Below are positions 58,601 to 64,000 of a stretch of DNA of 64,000 bases, piece after piece; positions within the stretch are counted from its first letter, which is position 1; every line of letters begins with the position of its first letter. The notes beneath the pieces were generated by a model that was given only the letters and a program-made list of their open reading frames with translations, did no database searches and had not been told where the DNA came from. Source of the stretch: Enchytraeus crypticus (lineage: Eukaryota > Annelida > Clitellata > Enchytraeida > Enchytraeidae); contig CAJHZI010000262.1 of NCBI GenBank assembly GCA_905160935.1, forward strand, positions 518,501-582,500, given 5' to 3'. Both the position numbers and the translations under genes were made by a program.

Positions 58601-61506
58601 ATTTGTTGTTTTATCCTTATCATAATATTCTCTTTTGATACGTGGTCTTTGTAACTGTGGCATTCAATTTATTTTCCTGTACCTTTGTTAATTCTCTCGA
58701 TTTTTTCACAAGTCTTTTTTTTTATTGCATTGTAAGTCTTATTTTTTCATCATTTTATTTTACTATTTCTCTTCCGTGATTTCTGAGTAATTTAAATTTT
58801 GCTGTTTTTAGTGATAAATAGCCCTGACCTGAGGAAGGCTGAAGCGGGGATTTGGGTAATGGGGAATCCGAAACACGTCTACACACGCTTTCTATTAGTG
58901 TAAGTTTTCAGACTTACATAATTTTACTGGCACAGATAGATGCAGTCAGTGCTTAGACGATACAAAGTCTGGTTACTTTAAAAAAGAAAGTACCGGACCT
59001 TTGCCCGGTTACATTCTATAATAGGCTTGTTATTTCTATAATACCTCTGTTATTTCGTTGTTTGCCATGTTATTTGTGGTTTGTTGTTACAAGGAAAACC
59101 GTCACATGTTTAATTGACATAAATGAAATCGGCCCATAATGAGAGAAAAGAACTTGAGAAATAGGCATGCACAAAAAATAATAAATGTGATAAGAAATAG
59201 AAAGAAATGCTCTGTAGGACATGGGGGGGGTGGTCTGTTAGAGGATGTAATAGAAGGAAGAATGTAAGGGGAAAGAGTTAGAGGAAGACCGATACATGGG
59301 ATGCTGGATGATCTGATAACAAATTCATATATAGAGATGAAAAGGGAGGCTGAGGATAGAATTGGTTGAAAGAGGTACATGCCATAGACCTGCCGTTAGG
59401 CAGTACACTAGAAGATAGCAGCATGAACATTAAGTCATTTATAAATTTGCGCAGTGGTTACGTTGTAACCCAAAACAAGATTTTGGAATAAGAAGATCCT
59501 AGAAAATACTATTACCCCGTGTTGTGCTCGGGTGTAGTTGGACCACTGAGAATAGGGCAACTGCAAACAATCTGCTGCGTGTACTTAAGAGGCGACCAAG
59601 GCAGGAGCTGAGGATGGCTAGAGAGGTCCCACCTCACCATGAATTATTTTTCCCAGGATTACATGTATATTGTAATTAATCCGTCTAACTGAGGAAGGCA
59701 ACGGGAAAGCACCTCAGAAGCCACACTTTTCCCAAGCTATAGGCCACAAAAGGTATAGACTTTGTGGAGGGATTAACTTGTTGATCTTAGGAGTGCTCTT
59801 ATGAAGCGAGAAAGCAGACTTTGAGTATGAATATGTGCCTTGAACTTGCAATTTGGCAGTGCACTGAAGAGAGAAAATACTAATAAAATACAATGAAAGA
59901 TAACTAAAAAAAACAAAGTTCATTTTTAAACTATCCCTAACCTCTATCCTTTACCCTAACCCCTAACCTTTACCCTGACCCTAACTATTCCTAAAAAACT
60001 ATAAAAATGTAGCAAAACTTACAAAATAACAGTAACTCGAGCCGAAGGCGAACCTCATAATCTAAAGCCTAGCTCTAGTCCACTAAACCACAGAGGCTTC
60101 TGTTTGAAATAGATGATGTCAACATATCGTACTAGAAAATTTTAATCCCATATAAACAAAATTTTATTCCAAATTCTTTTTTGGGGATACAGCCTAATCA
60201 CTGTGTATAGTTACAAATAAGCTAATAAGGTACATATACGCTAATATTCTTTAATAGTTGTAATCTATTAAGAAATAATATTCTTAATTATTGAAAATCT
60301 TACATTAACTTATGACTGGGATCTATGATTTCTAGTTCTCGGAAATTCAATTATATTTGGCATAATCTCCACAATAAAGTTTTTAATTTATATTAATAGT
60401 TTGAAGATGTTTAGATTGAATGCTATATAACGCTTTTACGAAAGCTAGTTAGTAATTCTACTAGTTAGTACCAGTTTTTGATCCACTTAATCTATCCGTT
60501 TTAGAGGTTTAACTTCTAGGTTAGAAGCATAAATGGCATCTTTTTAGACGAAGAAACCCAACATGTTCGTAGTTGAGTCAAATGACCGACCGACCAAGGC
60601 AGTCAGACTAGACTGAGTGATAATACAGTTCTCAATGAGAAATGTATGCCATACATATTCATATATCTACAGTGTAATAGATAGAGAATGCAGCATTGGT
60701 GCTCGTCTAAAGTGGAAATGAGAATCTAAAGTGAAATACAAAATGATCCTCTCGATTTATTATCTTTCTTGTAAAGTTATTAATCAATGAACAAATAAAT
60801 ATATTTAACTAGACGCTCTCAAAATTCTAAAAATGCATATTAAAGTCCATATTAACATCTTTTCTGATATTGTTTTAAGCAAAACTAGATTCTTTAGAGT
60901 GAAGCAATGAATATCAGTCAATTTCAGTAGTCATGCATTGATAATAGATTTTAAAAAATCTTTCCTTCCAGTCACATGAAGACAGAATGAACCTTTTTCA
61001 AGCATATATTAATAATTATTGTGTAGTTTATATGATTTTCATCTAGGCTTTGTGATTTAGTTGTATTCCAGTTTGCTTTGTTAGCGCTATACGTTGTTAA
61101 CATGGATTAACGAATGGCGCTTCAGCAACTTGGGGCTTTATTCAGCGCAGAATAATTACAATGATTACACTGATTTGAGATTTAGTTCCAGATTGATTGA
61201 TTTTGAGATGCACGCCTGAACGACCGCTTCAATATCTAATGTTTCATGTACACTGTAGGACATTGGTCAGCCTCTAGTATGTTAGCTGCAATTGTAGGTT
61301 AGGTAAGACAGGCCATGGCTAAACAACCTGAACGTAAAGTATCAAAAATAATTATAATCTGCATTTGAAGGTACCTTATTTTCTATGTTGTTTGTTATTT
61401 TTACAGCTACGATGGATACGGTGAATCTCAATCATGCAGTGATGTATGCACCCAGGATACGGATATTGAACAGCAAATATTGAATTCCCTCGAAAGCTCA
61501 GAATAA
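38730..61506 (+). CDS. PARP8-like: PARP6/PARP8-type mono-ADP-ribosyltransferase
   Basis: Eighteen coding exons join in phase to 2376 nt (791 aa): 38730-38847, 40030-40128, 41408-41536, 42596-42831, 44108-44268, 45405-45465, 46051-46153, 48158-48221, 49213-49341, 50301-50439, 52195-52287, 52966-53061, 53773-53898, 55771-55904, 56805-56853, 57839-58289, 58812-58899, 61407-61506. The second half follows human PARP6/PARP8 closely: LNEYCIVCDD, VFVPYPTALDPND, FPLLQWIVSSN, TPHQFIML, GSTFAFHGSPIENWHSIL, GSGIYLSP, CIALCEVI, HVYTRFLLVYD. Catalytic His is near residue 617 and Tyr near 652; the usual Glu position is hydrophobic (RFLLVY), as in mono-ADP-ribosyltransferases. The long N-terminal half fits PARP8 (about 850 aa) better than PARP6 (630 aa). 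Function is inferred from the family: NAD+-dependent mono-ADP-ribosylation of proteins. Confidence 0.93.
40827..41070 (+). mobile_element. SINE family D, copy 3 (PARP intron 2)
   Basis: AATAGGCCAATTATAAACTG, GAGGTGACTGAACAAGAACT, GGAAAACCACCTTAGCC, GGAAAACCTTGTTGATCG and CATTAGACTTCCCAGTTGGC follow the SINE-D order. Confidence 0.65.
41624..41866 (+). mobile_element. SINE family B, copy 1 (PARP intron 3)
   Basis: Starts GTGTTGTATCCGGGTTGCTT, continues ACCAACGTCAGAAAGGGCAT and ends with ATCCTGGTTAAACTGGGATT before a (GAT)n tail. Five more complete or partial copies lie in the window, and its last 90 bp or so match LINE 3' ends at 51314-51420 and 63040-63180. Confidence 0.85.
42384..42505 (-). 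mobile_element. tRNA-derived SINE, family A, copy 5 (PARP intron 3)
   Basis: GGAGCAAGTGGCGAAGTCGG head, GGTTCAAATCCTGGGCTCGC B box and GTTAACCTTAGCTTTTAGC end on the - strand. It ends about 90 bp before PARP exon 4. A short deletion removes the CTGACATCG part of the body. Confidence 0.85.
42596..42831 (+). CDS. PARP8-like: PARP exon 4 with Cys-rich insertion
   Basis: 236 nt, entering phase 1 and leaving phase 0, between GCATTTAG and GAG|GTATGT. The first part (DKDLVNSLSELMKSLSP) resembles FHRIATELRK of PARP8. It is followed by EDYCSDACKSYK and NDTCDTSVCDMCKENFCHYI, seven cysteines in about 33 residues. I do not recall such a cluster at this place in vertebrate PARP6/8, so it may be a lineage-specific metal-binding or disulfide element (inference). 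Confidence 0.85.
42890..43127 (+). mobile_element. SINE family B, copy 2 (PARP intron 4)
   Basis: CCAGTGTTGTGTCTGGGTCA, GTCGTAGAAGGCGACTAAAG, CAACGTCAGAAAGGGCATTC, CGTATCCCGACCCTGGTTGA and a (GAT)n tail. The best full-length example of the family. A 16-bp hairpin (43137-43172) follows at once. Confidence 0.9.
43137..43172. repeat. 16-bp perfect inverted repeat after SINE-B
   Basis: ATAATAAATGCTCTTT, a 4-nt GTCT loop and its exact complement AAAGAGCATTTATTAT, placed within about 10 bp of the SINE-B (GAT)n tail. Confidence 0.9.
43213..43335 (+). mobile_element. tRNA-derived SINE, family E, copy 2
   Basis: ATATAATTTAGTCGTTAGGG, GGTTCAAAGCCCAAGTCAGC and CATGTATCGGATCTTGCTG, parallel to 15595-15740. 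It runs directly into the LINE at about 43340. Confidence 0.65.
43340..43979 (+). mobile_element. LINE (family 2), + strand copy, frameshifted
   Basis: Codes the same region as the 35.6-36.4 kb element in several frames: EGIKAGEKLLQDVQFADDQG, GLQKIMDRLNDASFRYGMKI, then after a frame change KVMRVSHNKGEVNITINGTK, SLKYLGHTITDDGK, LLYGCETWT, and a third part with ISxTQKVTNEEVLERVGT-like text. Small deletions and a stop after ETWT show it is dead. It starts 5' of the other copy, with the FADD motif of the RT catalytic block (FADDQG), and ends at the fold-back at 43939. Confidence 0.9.
43939..44023. repeat. 41-bp perfect inverted repeat at the LINE end
   Basis: 43939-43979 and 43983-44023 are exact reverse complements, with only ATG as a loop (arm start GTTGGATAGGACACATTATA). 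The left arm is LINE coding sequence (the WIGHI region), and the right arm is the same sequence inverted, ending the element about 85 bp before PARP exon 5. Confidence 0.97.
44108..44268 (+). CDS. PARP8-like: PARP exon 5
   Basis: 161 nt, phase 0 to phase 2, between TGTGCGCAG and TATCCA|GTACGT. It codes VIDSLDAEILKCTCSLLG, then PKLHADLIEAASMLPPGSIQ, which lies where PARP8 has the HPQLEADLSAVREIYG segment. Confidence 0.85.
44776..45030 (+). mobile_element. 5S rRNA-derived SINE, best copy (PARP intron 5)
   Basis: Head GGGATTTAGCGCAGTCGGTT (tRNA-like A box TAGCGCAGTCGG), then TTGAACGAAGTTAAGC, GTGGGCGACCACCTTGG and GACCGAGTGTTGGAAGC, then AAGGTTATTCTTAAATCTGC and GGCAACGATTACTAATAACC. GAAGTTAAGC and GGGCGACCACCTTGG match the 5S internal promoter region. 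Confidence 0.85.
46695..47085. other. Unclassified repeat-like segment (PARP intron 7)
   Basis: GC-richer than its surroundings, starting CATCCGGTCCTCGCCAAAAG. Phrases such as AACAGTGCAAGTCTAAGATC and GAAGGTCTTGTGGAAGAGAG, with loose resemblance to 48690-48840 and 13540-13690, suggest an old retroelement or SINE remnant. I could not read a protein or tRNA head in it. Confidence 0.35.
47440..47486. repeat. AT-rich imperfect palindrome
   Basis: AAAGTGTTGATTAATA and TATTAATCAATACTTT pair around a single T with one mismatch. Wider flanks (GGTATTAATC, GATTAATATC) extend the hairpin with a bulge. Confidence 0.75.
47708..47780 (-). mobile_element. SINE-B/LINE tail fragment
   Basis: CATCATCATCTTCCTCCCTT, GAATCACAGTTCAATTTGGG and TCGGGATACGAATAG are the complement of the common (GAT)n tail region. 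Confidence 0.75.
48585..48665 (-). mobile_element. tRNA-derived SINE, family A, copy 6, truncated with fold-back
   Basis: The SINE-A 3' half (GCTGGTAAAGCTAATGTTAA, CTCGAAAGCGATGTCAGTGG) stops before the tRNA head. 48626-48644 and 48647-48665 are inverted copies over 19 nt with one mismatch and a 2-nt loop. Confidence 0.85.
49383..49592 (+). mobile_element. SINE family B, copy 3 (PARP intron 9)
   Basis: GTGTTGTGTCTGGGTGGCTG, AAAGTCAGAAAGAATATTCG, GGCGCCTAGGCTCCTG and AACTGGGATCGAAGGGAAGA before a degenerate (GAT)n tail. Confidence 0.85.
49795..50100 (+). mobile_element. SINE family D, copy 4 (degenerate)
   Basis: CCTTTGTTGTGTACGGGTCA, ATAGACCAATCGCAAATTGC and, at the end, GGACATGCCAATTGACTAAC; the middle is much diverged. 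It ends about 200 bp before PARP exon 10. Confidence 0.55.
51314..51760 (-). mobile_element. LINE (family 4) C-terminal coding end and (GAT)n tail
   Basis: Reading the - strand with one or two in-frame stops: RPVMIYGSECLT, LQTLQVAEMRMLRLTCGKTS, NEYVRMNLKVEGIGDRLAQS, RLSWYGPIV, VDEDVLKRVWRYELDVKLER, GRPQLTQDVVIKKDMKN, LTDDMV, and finally TPTLVRLGIQGK before GATGATG. This is the post-RT C-terminal region typical of endonuclease-RT LINEs. Its last 100 bp are the same as the tail of SINE-B. Confidence 0.8.
51811..51925. repeat. (TA)n microsatellite, two blocks
   Basis: TA runs at about 51811-51835 and 51856-51923, separated by a short AT-rich spacer; directly before a LINE-2 relic. Confidence 0.95.
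51935..52120 (-). mobile_element. LINE (family 2) fragment
   Basis: AATCTCGGCCTGCCCCTGCC, CATTCTACCTTCTATGATCT and TTCTTAATACATTTATCAA match 35690-35850 of the longer copy on the same strand (GRGRPR, IIEGRM, and RQLINVLRNR coding). Confidence 0.85.
52549..52621. repeat. (TA)n microsatellite
   Basis: Uninterrupted TA run of about 72 bp in PARP intron 11, at the 5' side of a LINE 3' end. Confidence 0.95.
52625..52812 (+). mobile_element. LINE (family 2) 3' end
   Basis: ATGATTTAAAGATTCACTCG, GACATGAAGAGGAAAACAGA and TACCTGCCAGTAGGCAATGC followed by ACTAAG are the complement of the 3' end at 35575-35665. The first part (GGCCCACCTCGTCATAAGC) is unrelated or diverged. Confidence 0.75.
54570..55421. 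mobile_element. Candidate non-autonomous DNA transposon with CCGG-rich ends
   Basis: Begins GGACTGTACCAGAATCCGG and ends with TCGAACAGTCC; GGACTGT and ACAGTCC are complementary. Both ends carry clusters of AATCCGGTTCCGG in direct and inverted copies (54582-54680 and 55321-55395). The interior has diverged internal repeats of a TTGATAACCTAGTTA / GATTATTTGATTGA type and a SINE-A insertion at 55197. No transposase is coded. I could not see a clear target-site duplication, so the class (perhaps hAT-like) is open. Confidence 0.55.
55197..55285 (+). mobile_element. tRNA-derived SINE, family A, copy 7
   Basis: GGCAGATCGGTATCTGCAGG, GGTTCAAATCCTGGGCTCGC, TTGTCACTGATATCGCTTTC and AACTTACGTTAGCATTTTGC. 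It sits inside the CCGG-rich element and is therefore younger. Confidence 0.85.
55483..55695 (+). mobile_element. tRNA-derived SINE, separate family (F)
   Basis: CGTGGCTCAGTGGTAAAGAG gives an A box (TGGCTCAGTGG). CCTCTTGAACAAGAGG is a clear anticodon-arm-like hairpin, and GGTCGAAAGTTGTAGAC is a weak B box. A body of about 150 bp follows (GGATTTTCTCTTCAGAGG, GATCCCGAACGGCACTC). No acceptor stem closes, so it is not a tRNA gene. It is the only copy here. Confidence 0.65.
55771..55904 (+). CDS. PARP8-like: PARP exon 14
   Basis: 134 nt, phase 0 to phase 2, between TATCTTACAG and CAGTG|GTAAGT. It codes KDYEQLRRDIRFVDNF, VVELKETLDAKNN and FPLLQW. It follows NYERLQKALDS...YLEIKKQMD...HPLLQW of human PARP6, so this block, just N-terminal to the catalytic domain, is well conserved. 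Confidence 0.92.
56902..57178 (-). mobile_element. SINE family B, copy 4 (PARP intron 15)
   Basis: Full-length on the - strand: CAGTGTTGTTTATGGGTTG start, CGACTAAAGCACTACAATCC, CCAATGTCAGAAAGGGCATT, and CGTATCCCGATCCTAGTTAA before a (GAT)n tail at 56902. Confidence 0.85.
57296..57383 (+). mobile_element. SINE-B/LINE tail fragment with (GAA)n/(GAT)n
   Basis: GTCTATTCGTATCCCGACCC, TAGTTAAACTGGGATTCAAG, then GAA units and about ten GAT units. Confidence 0.85.
57839..58289 (+). CDS. PARP8-like: PARP exon 16: catalytic core
   Basis: 451 nt, phase 0 to phase 1, between TGCTTTTTTAG and GAAG|GTAATT. It codes TPHQFIMLHHSPQKEF, KIYGSTFAFHGSPIENWHSI (catalytic His in FHG), LQCHGGSHGSGIYLSPFSKI (catalytic Tyr in GIYLS), a Ser/Glu-rich loop of about 50 residues, and RRYPLYYNAMKCIALCE. 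The human loop at the same place also varies in length. This one exon carries most of the ADP-ribosyltransferase fold. Confidence 0.97.
58330..58680 (-). mobile_element. LINE (family 5) C-terminal coding relic (PARP intron 16)
   Basis: The - strand, with stops, reads NKWAGHVLCMED, DGKRTEERAKRRWKDCLNED, and EFRGEQMNIEEMANDRVLLR. This resembles the region after reverse transcriptase in endonuclease-RT LINEs (H-V, K-R-W-x-D-C, N-D-R spacing). Family and extent are uncertain. Confidence 0.55.
58812..58899 (+). CDS. PARP8-like: PARP exon 17
   Basis: 88 nt, entering phase 1 and leaving phase 2, between GTTTTTAG and TTAGT|GTAAGT. It codes VINSPDLRKAEAGIWVMGNP and KHVYTRFLLV, matching VITSKDL...IWV...DHVCTRFFFV in human PARP6. 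The third catalytic position falls in RFLLV and is not Glu. Confidence 0.95.
59110..59412 (+). mobile_element. LINE (family 3) 3' coding end and tail (PARP intron 17)
   Basis: GAAAAGAACTTGAGAAATAG, ATAATAAATGTGATAAGAAA (VIRNRK), GAGGATGTAATAGAAGGAAG (EDVIEGR), GAGTTAGAGGAAGACCGATA (RGRPI) and GGGATGCTGGATGATCTGAT (GMLDDLI). It ends CATAGACCTGCCGTTAGGCA and GTACACTAGAAG. A C/G run (GGGGGGGG) interrupts it. Confidence 0.75.
59515..59868 (+). mobile_element. SINE family D, copy 5 (full length)
   Basis: CCGTGTTGTGCTCGGGTGTA, AAGAGGCGACCAAGGCAGGA, GGGAAAGCACCTCAGAAGCC, GGAGGGATTAACTTGTTGAT and GTGCCTTGAACTTGCAATTT before GGCAGTGCACTGAAGAG. A duplicated CTGAGGAAGGCAACGGG part lies in the middle. 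Confidence 0.8.
59936..59990. repeat. Telomere-like CCCTAA-type repeat tract
   Basis: Degenerate run of CCCTAACC / CCTTTACCCTAA / CCCTGACCCTAA units, about 55 bp, in a PARP intron directly after a SINE-D copy. Confidence 0.8.
59991..61406. other. Remainder of last PARP intron
   Basis: No recognised element. 60040-60110 (GAACCTCATAATCTAAAGCC, CACTAAACCACAGAGGCTTC) has weak tRNA-like text on the - strand. The rest is AT-rich. Confidence 0.35.
61407..61506 (+). CDS. PARP8-like: PARP exon 18 (terminal)
   Basis: Starts after GTTATTTTTACAG; C completes a Val codon, then YDGYGESQSCSDVCTQDTDI and EQQILNSLESSE precede TAA (61504-61506). Human PARP6 ends VYEDGQVGDANINTQDPKIQ and a few more residues, so the VY(D/E)...TQD..IQ..I order is kept, with a short C-terminus. 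Confidence 0.95.
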
Positions 61507-61761
61507 TCCCTGATACTTGTGATAACGACACTAAAGTCTAACATTATGTCTAACTTTTCTCATTTGTAGCAATGATAACATTCATTTTCCTTATTTATAG
61601 CTCTGATAACTTTTTTTGGCTTATTTTTATTTTATCTGTTCGGGGCTGTAATCTAAAGTAGTTCATATAATCATTTTATTGATATTGTTAATGATATTTC
61701 TACGAGTATGCAATTTTTTGTAATATGCTAGCTTTAATTATACTATCTTTTACGCTATAGA

Positions 61762-61767
<6 letters not shown>

Positions 61768-61831
<64 letters not shown>
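61768..61831. repeat. (TA)n microsatellite in PARP 3'UTR
   Basis: TA run of about 64 bp between the PARP stop codon and its likely polyadenylation signal. Confidence 0.95.
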
Positions 61832-61836
<5 letters not shown>

Positions 61837-61910
61837 TCAGATTTTATAGAATAGCAGTGATGATATATTACGAAAACTAAATTGGAAATACTGTATATCT
61901 AAATGTTTTG

Positions 61911-61916
61911 AAATAA
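61911..61916 (+). terminator. AATAAA polyadenylation signal candidate for PARP
   Basis: Canonical AATAAA in TTTTGAAATAAAATTAG, about 405 nt after the stop codon. Confidence 0.6.
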
Positions 61917-62493
61917 AATTAGTAATTTTAGTAATGCATAAGTTATTTTGTTAGTGCAATTTAAGATGAGATATTTCTTATCTGTTATTTTGTATGATGT
62001 AATGTTTCTGCTTATCGTAGTAACGACATATATTCTCAATTTATTAATATTTTATGCACATGATTATTTTTATCAAACAACCATACATAACAGCAGTTTT
62101 AATCTTTTATGCTTTCCGCTCCATTAATAGGATTTAAACGATTTTTCGAGTACGCCTATGTGCAATTGATATGTTCGTTGCGTTTATATGCCGCTTCTCA
62201 TTCTTATTCTTATTTTCTCTGATGAAAGAGATCTATATAATATCTAACTTTATCAATTTTTTGACTTTTTATCTGATTGAATCATTTTTGATGTACAATT
62301 GAATTGAATGTAATCATTTGTGCTTGTTTGGATAACAACAACATTGCACTTTTCCTATGAAAGTGGTATCACTGTGGTCGTTTAATTTTTTGGACTTCAG
62401 ACCATTTTGCGTTAACGTGGAAAATAACTTGATATATCCCTTCTTTGCTTCTTTCTGAGATGTCAAGCTAAACTCTCTTTCTTGAGAGGGGAC

Positions 62494-62495
<2 letters not shown>

Positions 62496-62527
<32 letters not shown>
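62496..62527. repeat. (GA)n microsatellite
   Basis: Sixteen or so GA units; the Leu-Ser open frame across it on the - strand is an artefact. Confidence 0.95.
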
Positions 62528-62531
<4 letters not shown>

Positions 62532-62806
62532 CTTGCACCTTTTTACACGGCAGTTTTATATTAAGCTAAGTATATTATTACTATTTGTGTGTACATTTCG
62601 AATGCTAAATTGAGGTTAGGTTTAGTTAATCAAATATCTGAATTTTATTATATAAATAATGTCGAGGTCTAAAGACTTTATACTGGTAGCCTAGATAGAG
62701 TGGTGCGTCCACTATAAATGCCTACAGTCATCTTGTTCTAAGCTATGAGCCAAAATATAAGTATTACATTAGAACTGAGGTGGTTCCCATTTCTGTATAC
62801 TTATAC

Positions 62807-62974
62807 TTCTAAACGACCCCTAGACTTTAGGGACCTTTCATTTCCATAGCGGGTGTAAAGTAAAAGACTGCCAGCATAGACGAGCAATTCTTCACTCGGA
62901 CGCGGTTTATGACTTCGTCCCAAATCGATAACATCTCCATTTTGGTAGAATATTTTGAAAGCTAAGTTAGTCCT
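62807..62974 (-). CDS. Candidate internal exon, unrecognised
   Basis: On the - strand, 168 nt (56 codons, phase 0 at both ends) lie between TTTTGGAAGCAG and GAA|GTATAAGT, a good donor. It codes RTNLAFKIFYQNGDVIDLGR, SHKPRPSEELLVYAGSLLLY and TRYGNERSLKSRGRLE. Base composition rises to that of the known exons, and the amino-acid mix looks like a folded protein. It would belong to a gene coming in from beyond the right edge, or be a fragment of a mobile gene. I do not recognise the family. Confidence 0.4.
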
Positions 62975-63021
62975 CTGCTTCCAAAACAATGATGTCAAAT
63001 TCGATCATGCCTTATTTATCT

Positions 63022-63180
63022 AGCGAAATCATCATCAACTTCACTTTTACAGGCAGTCTAGTCTTATTCCAGTTTAAATAGGATAACGAATAGCATTTCG
63101 TCGGGATACGCATAGACTGTCTCAAATCCTCTCTGTCCTACGTCATATCATCAGTAAACCCCCTATTTGAGACTTTTCCA
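63022..63180 (-). mobile_element. SINE-B/LINE-4 3' end fragment
   Basis: ATCATCATCAACTTCACTTT, GTCTTATTCCAGTTTAAATA, TCGGGATACGCATAGACTG, CTCAAATCCTCTCTGTCCTA and CGTCATATCATCAGTAAACC match the complement of the LINE-4 tail at 51314-51420. Confidence 0.75.
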
Positions 63181-63968
63181 TTTTCTTTTATCTAGCGAAA
63201 TATATTTCGCGAACATTTAGCGAGTGAAAGTATTTTATACTGGCAGCGGCCATTCAAACAGTATTTTAATTCGTTTCTGTTTATAAATTTCATAACAATG
63301 TATGAAAATTTATGTATGTTGCAATGTATATATGTTGCATTTTTATACATATAATTAAAGGAGAGCAGTATTCTACTGCGGTGAGTCTAATTTCGAAGAT
63401 CTATGCAACTCTGCTGACAATAAATTTCTCAAGGCAATCTGTAACAATCCTACACATTTACTGGCACTTTTGTTACCTCCACAAAGCAATCGACGTTATC
63501 CAAACTGATGAAATATTGCTAAGAGATGCGTTCCTCTTTGCATAAAAAGAAGCAGTCTGAGTGATAAAAACTTCATTACCAGTATGATTTTAGATGATGC
63601 TAATTAATTTAATGAATAAATATAGTACTGCTTTACCCTATATGATATTTATGAATATCATAATGCATCGATTTATATAATGTTATAATATAGTGAATGT
63701 CATCGAAAATAATGTTTTTAAATTTCATCTCTCATATATTATTAACTGTTAATGCTATATCTGTAATTCGCCATGTTCTTTCTGTTGCAATATCTGTACT
63801 GTAACTTTCAGCGGTTGTCAGATTGAAAACAAATAAATACATATATTATTACACAATTAGCATAGCTAAGCCGAAGTAGAGAAAGCCAATGTTAACTTAT
63901 CTCAGAAACCATTTGTATTCCTTTAAAACAAATAATCAAATCATTAACAGCAATTTCGTGCTATATAA
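63181..63968. other. Gene-free stretch
   Basis: AT-rich DNA without recognised genes; an open frame at 63312-63545 has no family resemblance. Confidence 0.4.
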
Positions 63969-64000
63969 CATGTCAGTGACGGTGAGAGCACTGTCTTTGA
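63969..64000 (-). mobile_element. SINE-A fragment at the window edge
   Basis: ATGTCAGTGACGGTGAGAGC resembles the SINE-A body GATGTCAGTGACGGGCGAGC; the rest lies outside the window. Confidence 0.45.

Noticed and set aside
58284-58654. Open frames after PARP exon 16
   Set aside because: They read antisense through a LINE relic; the exon clearly ends at 58289.

Overview
The window is nuclear DNA of a multicellular animal, almost certainly an invertebrate. It is AT-rich, and its genes are split into short exons with canonical GT/AG introns of 0.4-3 kb. The intergenic and intronic DNA is crowded with tRNA- and 5S-rRNA-derived SINEs, LINE fragments, a mariner-type transposon and long (TA)n, (GA)n and (ATT)n tracts. 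No bacterial, organellar or viral gene organisation is visible. The lineage cannot be fixed from sequence alone. The LINE and SINE content would fit a mollusc, annelid, cnidarian, sponge or another non-vertebrate.

Three protein-coding genes, all on the + strand, can be rebuilt exon by exon. (1) At 518-2942 lie the last two coding exons of a Ser/Thr-rich protein that I do not recognise; it starts upstream of the window and has a 3'UTR of about 2.5 kb ending near an AATAAA at 5434. (2) At 25280-31696 lies a type II membrane protein with a BRICHOS domain, a furin-like basic site and a Cys-rich tail, the layout of chondromodulin-I/tenomodulin. Five exons join in phase to 284 codons plus stop, and a short first exon at 23391-23445 is possible. 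(3) At 38730-61506 lies a complete PARP6/PARP8-type ADP-ribosyltransferase. Its 18 coding exons join in phase to 2376 nt (791 aa). It has the H and Y catalytic residues but a hydrophobic residue where poly-ADP-ribosylating enzymes have Glu.

Layout: 0-5.4 kb gene 1 and its 3'UTR; 5.4-23 kb gene-poor DNA with SINEs, a deleted mariner element (16.2-17.0 kb), a LINE 3' end coding a Cys/His plus nuclease-like C-terminal domain (19.3-20.2 kb), and two minisatellites (22.3-23.0 kb); 23.4-31.7 kb the BRICHOS gene; 31.7-38.7 kb intergenic DNA with SINEs and a LINE; 38.7-61.5 kb the PARP gene, whose introns hold many transposons; 61.5-64 kb downstream DNA with one candidate exon on the - strand (62807-62974).

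The three genes share no obvious pathway. The most unusual features are in the repeats. A SINE family has a 5S-rRNA-like promoter preceded by a tRNA-like A box. Two SINE families share 3' tails with LINEs present in the same window. Short, nearly perfect inverted duplications (fold-backs) recur at or beside the ends of retroelement copies.
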